Part shown: positions 24,715 to 34,258 of the stretch, in pieces
Numbering within the stretch: position 1 is the first letter of the stretch
How the letters are laid out: the number at the start of each line of letters is the position of its first letter
Source of the DNA: Sisyra terminalis
Taxonomy: Eukaryota; Arthropoda; Insecta; Neuroptera; Sisyridae
Reading direction: 5' to 3'
NCBI GenBank assembly: GCA_958496175.1
Contig: OY292275.1
Span: 25,273,001 to 25,337,000 of the forward strand
DNA length: 64,000 nucleotides
Program-made: the position numbers and the translations under genes
The notes under the pieces: generated by a model
The model's database searches: none
Told to the model about the DNA's origin: nothing
Seen by the model: only the letters and a program-made list of their open reading frames with translations

Positions 24715-25722
24715 TCACTAAACGTCGATGCATTGAATTTATTCGATGTTTTGTCATACGATACATCGATTTGTTGAATTGATGTTTTGACTAAGACTTG
24801 TTCTATTCGATATATTTGATGTATATAAAAATAACAAAAACTGAAGAACATTTATATTGAACCAATGTTAACAATCTGAATTATTTTAATTTTCAACAAA
24901 TATTATTAACAGACAATGACACTTGTGAGTACTCGTATCTCGCAGAATCAAGCGGTAGAGATGAATATATTTCTTCTGTATGCCGGTCTATATTTATGGT
25001 ATTTACGTAGTCCAGTAGGAGGAAGGCTTAACAAGAATTCGTTGCAAATCTGGAGTGATCTAAAAGTTCAGTTTTCCAAGCTTTATAAAATGGCCTTCAA
25101 ATATTTGACTATTGAAGGGACTTCTGTTCCACCCCAAACGTTTATGTTCAAGGACAACTCAAATAGTTAACCAGCAGAGTAAAGAATGAAAGAAAAACGA
25201 TGAATAATTCTTTTGTTTCTGCAAAATCTGCTTAAGCAGCATCCATCTTAACTGACTAATTTCTTAAAATTAAGATTTTTTAGATAGTTGATAATATTTT
25301 CTGTCTATTTTTTTCTATTATAATCATTTAATTTAGGAAGAAAATATTTCTATTAGTTGGTAAAATTTGTTTCACTTAAAAAGCTACAATTCTTCCCACT
25401 ATCTTATTAGAATAATTCTAAAATACCAATACGTATGAAATTAAACTCAACGCGATAGCTACACCACTACACTATTGGTATTTAGCCAATATATCCCCCT
25501 ATTCCCTGATTTTCAATTGAAACGAACCAAACTAAAGATCGTGAACTTTTTCTGCGTTTAACTGTTCTCTGGTTGAACGCAGAAAGTAGGTTTAACAAAA
25601 TATGGCAAGAAGTATTCGATGTTGAAAAACATCGATTTTTTAAGCAATCTATCGATAAATATCGATGCAAGGTTTCGATATTTGACATTGAATAAAAACA
25701 TCGATGTATTTTTCAAGTGGTT
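24715..25722 (+). mobile_element. hAT transposon relic with CATCGATG-rich subterminal regions
   Basis: The core (24916-25170) encodes LQIWSDLKVQFSKLYKMAFK then YLTIEGTSVPPQ, matching the C-terminal dimerisation region of hAT transposases (KLALKYLxIxxTSVPSERLFS). The canonical SERLFS is replaced, so the copy is dead. Both flanks (24722-24830 and 25615-25712) are packed with CGATGT/ACATCGAT repeats, typical of hAT subterminal transposase sites. Boundaries are approximate. Confidence 0.65.
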
Positions 25723-25734
25723 CCTCTAAAGTAA

Positions 25735-26460
25735 AGTTATGAAAAAATGAAGGAAGCAAACTTTTTCATCTAGGTGATGGAAAGAACTACAGTATGAAGT
25801 TGCTCCCAAGTGGTTTAGTGAACAACTTCAGGCGGGTGAAAACTGGACGATTTTTGGGATACATTTGCATAACTGTACTAAAATGACTAAAACACGATGT
25901 CGAGTCGATCATAGCGCTAGCAAACGTTTTTCGTATGTCGGTAGGGAAAACGAACTGAAATGATTCATCGGATCCACCCGATAGGAAGTTTAAAAGTTCC
26001 AGGAAAATAACTGTATTCGTTAGTTGTAATTTCAGATTAAAACATCGACATCATAAACCATTGCCATATTAATACGCAACTCGTAACTTCCTGTAAAACA
26101 TTTACAACCCAACACTATCACGCAACTGACAAATAGCAAAAAATAGCGATTGAATGAAATGGAAATGGCAGTTGAAATCAATGACAACAAACAGTTAGTT
26201 AAAATTTGAGACAGTAGTTATTATGTTTGTGTTCCACTCACATGTATATGTTTACAACCTTACATTATTTGTTCTCTGTCTTTGCCGTTATATATACAAT
26301 TGCCTATTGCTTATAATATGTTTGTTGATATTAAAAGCAAATTGTGTTTATAATTGTATCATATTTTAGATATCACTACTAATACCTGGTGTGCCAATTC
26401 AAGCACTACGGGTTATGGCAGTGGATTAAAATTTTTTTTATCTCTATCAAAAAGCATTGT
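25735..26460 (+). repeat. Dispersed repeat family 'R', second copy
   Basis: Aligns with 10655-12410 without that copy's insertions. It holds the better preserved coding-like block (25796-25963, in-frame EVAPKWFSEQLQAGENW then a TGA) and the CCAACACTATCACG...ACTCACATGTATATGTTTAC block. It lies directly beside the hAT relic at 24715-25722. Confidence 0.7.
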
Positions 26461-26469
26461 TTATAATAC

Positions 26470-27520
26470 AATGTGTGAAAAAAATCTAAGTCGTTGAAAT
26501 GCTTACAAATAGGATTTGCGAGTGTAAATGGTTTTGAATAATTTTTGCTACATACTACCTTTTGATGAAATAAAAATTAATAAAACAATTTCCTATGAAA
26601 AAATAGGTATTGGCTATTGAATACCAACTGTATTGTCACTTTTATTTCTTCTGTAGTAGTTTACTAGTTTACATTCATAATAACGCCAGCTATTGTATAT
26701 CTGGTATATATTTCACTTAGACCATAAACATTTATTTAAAAAAAAAAATTTTATATGTAGAACACGTATTGAATAAACAAGTAATTTAAATAGAGAAACA
26801 ATTTTAATGCTAAAAAAATGAGCTAAGGAAGTTAAGAAAAATTTTTCCAATATTTTCATGACTGCATAACTAATTGTTCTACCTATCCGCCATATAAAAA
26901 GGATAATGCTTATGCAATATTTTCAAATATTCGCAATTTATATGGTACCATAAAAATGAATCCCATTTATCATAACGTTTTAAAGAGAAAGCAATATGAG
27001 AGATATAGTTTATGAGTATATTTGTTCGATCTGCGAATTTGAAATGTGAACGATCGAGGGCACGATGAGAGGGTGAAATGGTTGTTGTTGGGGAAACTGC
27101 TGTGCTTGTTCTAGTTTCAGCTCTATCGTAAATAAAGATTGAGAACAAATTTACAGTGCATTTCTGAAAATAGACGACGCCACGGTTAGTATGTAATGAT
27201 TGAGAACTTTGAGTTGCCCTTCGCATTCAATATTATGAATGTTGTATGGGAAACATAAATGCACAGATATTCAGTGTGAGCAAAAATAAATTTAGCTACC
27301 TATACCATGAAAAAGCATCTTCTTTGACTCAATATATCAACAGTTTTTTATTCTATTTTTTTGAAACCGTACTTAATTATTTAATCCTAGAATATATGGT
27401 CGTCCTGCTAAACATATTTACATACAACCAAGTAAACCTGACACAGCGTCGTCTGGACCTAATGCAAAAATAAATTAAAAAGAAAAAGAGTATTGGAAAT
27501 ATAGTTGATAAAAATTAAAT
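26470..27520. other. Unassigned; slightly G+C-richer patch at 27030-27230
   Basis: A 115-codon minus-strand opening (26879-27226) covers the patch but has a Ser/Thr/His-rich, unfamiliar sequence and no convincing splice partners. It could be a UTR or non-coding exon; I do not call it a gene. Confidence 0.3.
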
Positions 27521-27592
27521 TTTAATTTTATTTATTTTTAGTAGGATAGTGGACATGAAAGGATGTAGATCCATGTACTAATTATTAATTTA

Positions 27593-27642
27593 GCGACATG
27601 TATCGGTCTTTTATTAGACCTTCATCAGGCTTCTAAAATCAT
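27593..27642 (-). ncRNA. Hammerhead-ribozyme-like motif, left arm (mutated core)
   Basis: On the minus strand: CTGATGA (27628-27622), an extra A, then a GGTCT/AGACC stem with an AATAAA loop, then GATAC (GAAAC expected) and ATGTC. A stem I forms between the bases before CTGATGA and those after GTC, with an internal bulge. The extra A in the core and A-to-T in GAAA make activity unlikely in this copy. Confidence 0.38.
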
Positions 27643-27865
27643 ACAAACACCACGTCATAATTAGCACGATTTTAACTAATTTTATAAACAATTTTAATGT
27701 AAATAAATTTTAATATATAAAAATTTTAATTTAAAAAAAATTGTAATATATGTGTGCGATAAAGAAAAAATTTCGATGTTATTGTGATGTATATTGTGTA
27801 CTTCATATTAAGGTAATTTAACAATTAGTAATGTTTTGAAGAATTCTGTAATACATGTGTCTGTA

Positions 27866-27920
27866 TGATTTTAGAAGCCTGATGAAGGTCTAATAAAAGA
27901 CCAAAACGTGTCGCTAAATT
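27866..27920 (+). ncRNA. Hammerhead-ribozyme-like motif, right arm (mutated core)
   Basis: CTGATGA at 27879-27885, one extra A, a 5-bp GGTCT/AGACC stem (27887-27902) with an AATAAA loop, then AAAAC (GAAAC expected) and GTGTC. The bases before CTGATGA (TTTTAGAAGC) pair with GCTAAA after the predicted GTC cleavage site, leaving an AGA bulge, as in type I hammerheads. The G12-equivalent is changed to A here but is G in the left arm. Confidence 0.4.
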
Positions 27921-28289
27921 AATAATTAGTACATGGATCTACATCCTTTTATGTACATTATCCTACTAAAAATAAATAAAATTATGTAAATTATGGACAC
28001 AACCAATTTATCGATAAAATTTAATAATTTTTCCTAGTAAATATCAATCAATAAGACAGACACTTAAGTACTTTAAAGATTTTTATAACATTTATAATAT
28101 CTCAAGAAAATAGAAACTTTTTTCCTTTTATGGTTTGAGGTGAGCGCTAAAGTTAATCACAATACATTTTTCTTCTTCTTAATAACATCGTTACCGATAT
28201 GGTGATAAATATTAATAAATAATATTAATGTCTATGGTTGTCACTTGGGGTGTTCTAAATTTCTCAGAATCTGCTGGATCGAGCCTTCT

Positions 28290-28640
28290 CTAGCAATGAA
28301 GCTATTTTGCTTTTCGTGTTGCGAACGCGAAACTGAAATCTACGAGCTTTCCTACCACTTCAGTCCTAGGGGTTGGTGATTGCCCACGTTTTCTTTTCCC
28401 CTTTACCTTTAGTTTTTTACCTTGATTTCGTTTAAGATTGAAACATTTGTTCTTCTGGCCGTCCATGGGATTTGTAGCATATTTCTCCAAACCCACATTT
28501 CAAAGGCATCAATTCGTCGCCGATCAATTATGAGGCTAGGTGCTCCATATGTCAGTATTGGGCATATAGCGGACTTGTATAGTACCATAGTATGCTGCAG
28601 TCTTGCATTGTAATTTTTAATCTTACTAGTAAAATACGCG
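28290..28640 (-). pseudogene. Non-LTR retrotransposon relic, end of reverse transcriptase ORF
   Basis: Minus strand: CPILTYGAPSLIIDRRRIDA, FEMWVWRNMLQIPWTARRTN, VSILNEI, then in another frame KRKRGQSPTPRTE. These are hallmarks of the C-terminal part of insect non-LTR (endonuclease-RT) polyproteins. Frameshifts and loss of the zinc-knuckle end show decay. Confidence 0.8.
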
Positions 28641-29014
28641 TCATAGTTTTATCTTTTATTAAGTTCCAATTCCTGATATGTTACGCTGTCGTCGTTCCAG
28701 GGAATTTGTTGGTTTAGATATATATAAATTCCAATTTAGTGTGCCTTTATTAAGAGACTACGGTTTTAAATGGTCTTATTCTAACTTGGAGTTTTATTAT
28801 CTGGTGTATTATTTATGAGGCAAAAAAGATGCTGCCCTACTAGTCGACTAGTTCGGGTACTGAAATCGGAGACTCCTAGTTATTTTAGTCACCATACATA
28901 CGTAGATTCCAATTGAATACCCGAAGCAGTTTCATCCCCTGTCTGACTGAAAATCTGCATATTGAAGGGCCCAATAGTACTCCAACAAAATCAAGATTTT
29001 TTTTCAGGCCACAG

Positions 29015-30924
29015 TTACCGGTTATGAGGTCTGTCATTAATTTTGGTTCTAACTTGAGATCTACTTAAAACCTACTTTTAACTGTAAAACAAATGATTCC
29101 CTAACCTATGAAAATTTGGTAGGTTCTTGCAAAACGGTAAAATATTATTTAACTGCGCAATTAGTAAAAGTTATTTTTAAACCCCAAATAAACAACTCAC
29201 ATTATGGGTCTTCATTTCTAACATTTTTAGTTGTATACAATAAAACTTCAAGTCTTATATATTAAAACTAGTTTATTGGAATGGTAAAACACTGGTGCAT
29301 TCCGAATGCAGAATGGGTACTCTAACTAATTCTCATTTGCTGCATATTAAGAAATATTTACCAGTGTATTTAGATTTTCTTTTAAATGGATATATAAAAA
29401 TTTCCATTAAAGAAAAACTTAGTTCAACTTAAAACTTCAAATTTTATTTGAAAAAAAAGTTTTCTAAGCTTATTTTGTGTAAAAGATAAATTTGTTTGGT
29501 TGAAAGTTTTGAAATGAAAGTTAATTTAATGTAGGTTTACTAAGCAATTCCTACGACCGAGTAACTGGAATTTATTTTTCAGTTGTTTTCTAAACTTTTT
29601 AAGGAACAAATAATTTTTAAAAATAAAAAAAAAAAACCTTAACAACAAAAACATAAATTTCGTTGAAGAAAAGAGGAAGACTTATATTTGAAATGAAAGA
29701 AAAAATTGAATATTTCTCATATAACAATATTGCAAAACTGCTTCTTTTTTTCTTCAAAAGCGCAGCTTTTTTTAATGGAATGGTTTTTTATATAAAATAA
29801 GGAATCAATTATTTGTCAATATTTGCTGAGTCAAATGTCTAGGTCCGTCTAAGTAAACAAAAAAGCACATCAGGGATATATTGAAATTCTAAAAAAAAGG
29901 TTTTCTTTCTATCTCTAGGTTTCATAAAATTCAATTGTTCAAATAGTACTAAAGCTTTTCTATCTAAACTTCAAATAAATTGGATTGATCACAGAAAATG
30001 TAAAATCAAATATATTTGTTATGAGAAAAGACAAAAAAACGAATTTTGTTGTATTTATTTATTCCGATAAATTTCTTTTTATAAAGTTTCCAATACAAAA
30101 ATATAACTCTAAATGAGTAGTTAATTTTAACAGTATGAAAATGTAAGTTTGTTTTTTATATATTTAACAATAATGAGCTTTTAGTATTTAAAATTTATTA
30201 TAACACTGCTCATATTAACATAATTGAAAATGCCTATAAGTATAAATTGTTCATTAACTAAATCGTAAAATATTTTCTATATATCTTTTTTTATATTATT
30301 TTCACAAAAGTTTTTTCAATAAAGACTTTTTCACTCAAGCTTTATCGTTATTTACAAATGTTATGACTCATGTGATACAAACATTCAAACTTCTTAATCT
30401 CTTACAGAGAAACAAGTTCATAAATCTTTTACCAAAAATTAGATATATTTTCACCGTTTTTTGTGAATATTTTATAAATCTTTATGTATAAAATATAATG
30501 TACTTGTGTGGTAAATATTTTAAACATGTCTACGTGTAACAATTTACTGGGATTGAAAAATATTAATTTGTTTTGAATTTATAAATAAATACTAACATTA
30601 TTATTATTTACAAATGGCAATGAAAATATATTTTTTTCTTCATAAGGAACCGTAGGGGATAAGTGAAAGTTAATAATATGTTCTAAAATGTAAGTTACCA
30701 TTTTTGAATAAAATTGCAATATATATAGCGAGTGGTGAATTTGCACATTGGTATCAGATTTCCCGTTTCAGCAGAATTTTTTTTACTGATATTATCGATT
30801 CATTTCAATTCGAAAAAAATACAGGAAAACATACTTTTATATTTTTAGTATAAAAGCAAAATGGTCTGTTACACTTATTGCGTTTCGATAAAATTTCAAT
30901 TTTCTTTTCAATCAAAACTCAAAT
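29015..30924. other. Gene-free AT-rich DNA
   Basis: No coding or repeat structure noted apart from poly-A and poly-T runs. Confidence 0.5.
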
Positions 30925-31186
30925 AATTGAGGCGCTCAAAGTCAAAGTGGTGTAAGTAATATTATTGCGATTCAGAGATGAAATAACTTTTACCCAAGTA
31001 GTTGTCGAAAAATTCCACGTACAAAATGTTTTGGTCAGCTATCTACCATCCTAATAATGAAGCTTTAACTAAGTTAATTTTTTCAAAAAACAGTTAATTA
31101 CCTAAAGAATCGTTTCAGCTAATAAAATCGGAAAATTCAAATTCAAAATTATCACTTACACAACTTTGACTTTAAGGGGCTCAATT
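30925..31186. mobile_element. MITE, 262 bp, ~39-bp terminal inverted repeats
   Basis: Left arm 30925-30963 (AATTGAGGCGCTCAAAGTCA...) and right arm 31147-31186 (...TTTAAGGGGCTCAATT) pair with few mismatches. The interior is AT-rich and non-coding. Confidence 0.7.
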
Positions 31187-31429
31187 AACTATAGGTACAA
31201 TATTATTATACCAATAAACTTTAGTTTAAAACTTTTAAGATATATTTTTTTTGGTAATTTTCGTTTAAAAAATAAGTGTATGTATGTGTACTTAAGGATG
31301 CATGTAAGAAATTAAATTTCTTTGTAAATATTTATTTGTTTTTAGGGAAAATGTTTTAAGCGTTTTTGTTTCAAGTATTGGAGCTCATAACAGAATTTGC
31401 ATTTTAACTATAAAATACTAGTCGCTACC

Positions 31430-31640
31430 CGTGAATTATTCACAGCCAACATTAAGACAACTGACAAAAATTGACAATTGAATGAAATCGAAATGACAGT
31501 TGAAGCAAATGCAACAATCAGTAAGTTCCAATTTGAAACAATGATTATTTTTATATTTGGTTTTTACTCACACGTATGGGCTTAAGTAAATTTCTTATTA
31601 TCTGTCTTTACCGACATTTTTATCAACATTTGCCTTTTAT
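31430..31640 (+). repeat. Partial copy of dispersed repeat family 'R'
   Basis: Contains CAGCCAACATTAAGACAACT, AATTGAATGAAATCGAAATG and ACTCACACGTATGGGCTTA in the same order as 11645-11810 and 26105-26280. Coding-like block and tail are absent. Confidence 0.65.
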
Positions 31641-32042
31641 TAAATGAATTTATTTATTAATTATATTTTGTTTTTGTTTTTACTCAGTTATAAACTCCAA
31701 AAATTTGGTAATATTTAAAAAAAATAGTTCATTCGTTGTTAGGAAATAGAAAGCTAATTGACAAAATTTAAAAACATAAAAGTTGTTTTTGATTAAAAAA
31801 AAACATATCTCGCGTAGTTGGATTGATTAGTATTTTTCATGTGCAGTTGCAGTTGTTTCTAGTGGGGCTTCTTGTTTACAGTTCAGTGCGCTATCGATAT
31901 AAGGTATTAATGAACTTAACAGACCAAATCAACTTTCGTTACAAAATGTGTAACACTAATTTTTTCTTTCCTCTCATGGTGCGCCTAAAGAAATATAACT
32001 TAAAAAAAGTTTTGATTATTTACTTTTTAAAATAGAGAAATT

Positions 32043-32390
32043 GTAGATGGTTTTTCCATTAAACATCATCCATAATTTGCGACTAAAAGTAGTTACATTA
32101 ATGGGAAAGGCTACACTGTCATGCTTGTAGTTTCTTATATTTGATTTATATGACGATTTTTAGAAGTATTTAATGACAATCATATATCATGACAGAAAGT
32201 AAAATAACTCTTTTAAAACAGTAAAGTTGTGGATGATTTTTCCAATAGTTGTTACCCAAATCCTGCGACTAAGTACAACTTCAAAGATGAGGAAGGTTAC
32301 ACTATTAGGGTTGTATTTTCTTAATTTTGATTTAAATAACCATTTTTAGAAGTATTTAATACAGTGACAATTATACTACAATAAGTAACA
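32043..32390 (+). repeat. Diverged tandem duplication, ~186-bp unit, two copies
   Basis: 32043- and 32229- both begin GT(A/G)GATGRTTTTTCCA and continue through TTTGCGACTAA / CCTGCGACTAA, GGCTACACT / GGTTACACT and ATTTTTAGAAGTATTTAAT. Non-coding. Confidence 0.65.
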
Positions 32391-32506
32391 TCGACAATTG
32401 GATTTTTTTTTTGCAATTTTTCCTTCAGAAAAAGTAAATCATATTACACGAAAAATAAATGAACTTTAATATATCAATTTTGTGAGGTCTTCTTAAAACT
32501 TAGAGA

Positions 32507-32726
32507 AGTAGTTCTGAACCTTTTTGGAAGTACTGACTCGTACCTATTTCATAAGCGCATTCACCGAACTCTTCTTCGTTGGAAAAATAGAATATGATTT
32601 TTTTCAAATTCATAATATTGATATATATTAGGTCATAAGAGTTGGGAGTCTTGACCTTTATTAAATCCGCAAGATTAACTCACCAAACCCCTGAGGTTCG
32701 ATTAAACCCAGGTTAAGAGCCATTGG
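32507..32726. mobile_element. hAT-type MITE, ~220 bp
   Basis: Left end AGTAGTTCTGAACCTTTTTG and right end CCCAGGTTAAGAGCCATTG form the CAGTGGTTCTTAACCTG-like termini common to hAT elements. The interior is partly G+C-rich (CTCACCAAACCCCTGAGG) and has no ORF. Confidence 0.55.
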
Positions 32727-33329
32727 CTTAAATTTTTAGTTTTTTCCAAATTTTAAAAGTTAAAGTATACCTTAGCTTTTTTCGCTTTTAAACATTATAA
32801 CTTAATGTAAATTGAAATAAAAATATATTTGAATTTATTGTATTAATTTTCAATATTAATCTTTTAATACCGCATATGATTATGCAAACTATTTTTTTTC
32901 ATTCTTCAATTATATGTATAAGATATCTATTGTACTGTTTCGAAATTTTATTGACTTATTTTCTAGCCGAAAGCTTTTATTCTTTACATTTGAAATACAA
33001 TTGTTACACACGAATGGATAGAAAGAAAGGACGAAGCATATTTTGTTAGGGTCATTTCACTTGGAAATCATAAAAATAACTTCTCCTCAAGAATTGCTGT
33101 AAATTACAATCTGTGAATATTGTTTGACATAAAACAGTATTTATTAAATTTAATTTGGTTTCTTTGGCATAATTTTGAATTATGTTATCGCTGGGACTCG
33201 TTTTCATGAAACTGGCAAAGGTTTAATTTGACAATTTTCTTAATAAGTTTTTGTTTTGTTACAAAACAACTGAGAATATTTTTTTCATCAGTTTACTGAA
33301 AGTAAACGAAAAAAAAATGCAATAGGCTC

Positions 33330-33560
33330 AATATTGTAATCGTTGCAGGTCAGGCAAGACGTCCGAAAGTTTGATATTTCATTCAATCACCTTTGAGACA
33401 TTTCCGTCTCCCAGCGACTATATAGGCACTTTCTGGTTGCGGTACTTTTTATAGATGGTTCCCTGGATGATTCTCATGCACTTCGCACTGTTAGAACTCA
33501 TGAGCCCCCTGAGATTTTATCATAGCTTTCCTATTTTGCATTTATTCGTCTCTCATTTAC
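33330..33560. other. G+C-richer island of unknown nature
   Basis: Stands out from its flanks. On the minus strand one frame reads SNSAKCMRIIQGTIYKKYRN then QKVPI and a stop, followed by LGDGNVSKVIE. This looks like decayed coding DNA, possibly an old transposon ORF, but I do not recognise it. Confidence 0.3.
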
Positions 33561-34162
33561 CAAGTCCGTAACATTTGTAAACTAAGAATATATTTATTCG
33601 TTACATACATTTTTTTTTTAATTTATTCACTCTTAATCTATTTTGTAATTTAGAAGACTATGACACTTCATTTAACCTTCCTGAATTGTAACTTTTACCA
33701 TCAAATTGTCTAGATGTATAGTATAGTTGGTGTATTGCAAAATAAATAGAGAAAAGTATCTACTAGGAAAGTTTTCACACAATAAACAATTTACTGTTTG
33801 AAAAGTTTCTTATATGTATTATATTGAAGAGAAAAACAATATAGACAATCAGAAACATGTACCTTACCTACACATTAGAGGTTTATAGAAACTACAAGTT
33901 GTTCACGTTATTAATTAGTATCCTCTGTTTAGTCCTACACAACTACAGAAATCTCGATTAGCATAACTTTGCACACCATAATTAATTTTAAAATGCTTTA
34001 TTTAATAGTAGTCTCAGTAATGACACGATAAAGTATACATAGACAAGTAAAATAAACTACTTTACTCATGTTTTCTTTCTATTTTCCAGAAATTTTAATG
34101 ATTAATTCATAAGGAAACAAGAAAATAAAAACGAATACTTAAACAGTAATTTTGTATGTTCA

Positions 34163-34181
34163 TTTATTGTTATGCTTTATT
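34163..34181 (-). terminator. Polyadenylation signals of the acyltransferase gene
   Basis: Two AATAAA hexamers on the minus strand (34181-34176 and 34168-34163) lie about 80-95 bases past the stop codon at 34259, a usual distance for a short insect 3' UTR. Confidence 0.6.
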
Positions 34182-34258
34182 TCTTTTTATTCTTTGAAAA
34201 GCAAACAAAGATAAATTTCAACTAAATTTCATAAAACAAATACAAATTAATCCCATAA

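Larger units (their letters stand above)
27524..27983. mobile_element. Foldback element with divergent hammerhead-like motifs
   Basis: A 460-bp inverted repeat with arms of about 125 bp (27524-27649 and 27858-27983) that are roughly 90% identical. Both arms start inside the AT-rich phrase AATTTTATTTATTTTTAGTA and contain the same CTGATGA / stem-loop / GAAAC-like motif near the inner end, pointing outwards. The ~210-bp centre is AT-rich and codes for nothing. It may be a decayed pair of retroelement terminal repeats joined head to head. Confidence 0.7.

Noticed and set aside
26879..27226. 115-codon minus-strand ORF as a gene
   Set aside because: No good start, no family resemblance, and no splice partners could be found. 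Left as unassigned DNA.
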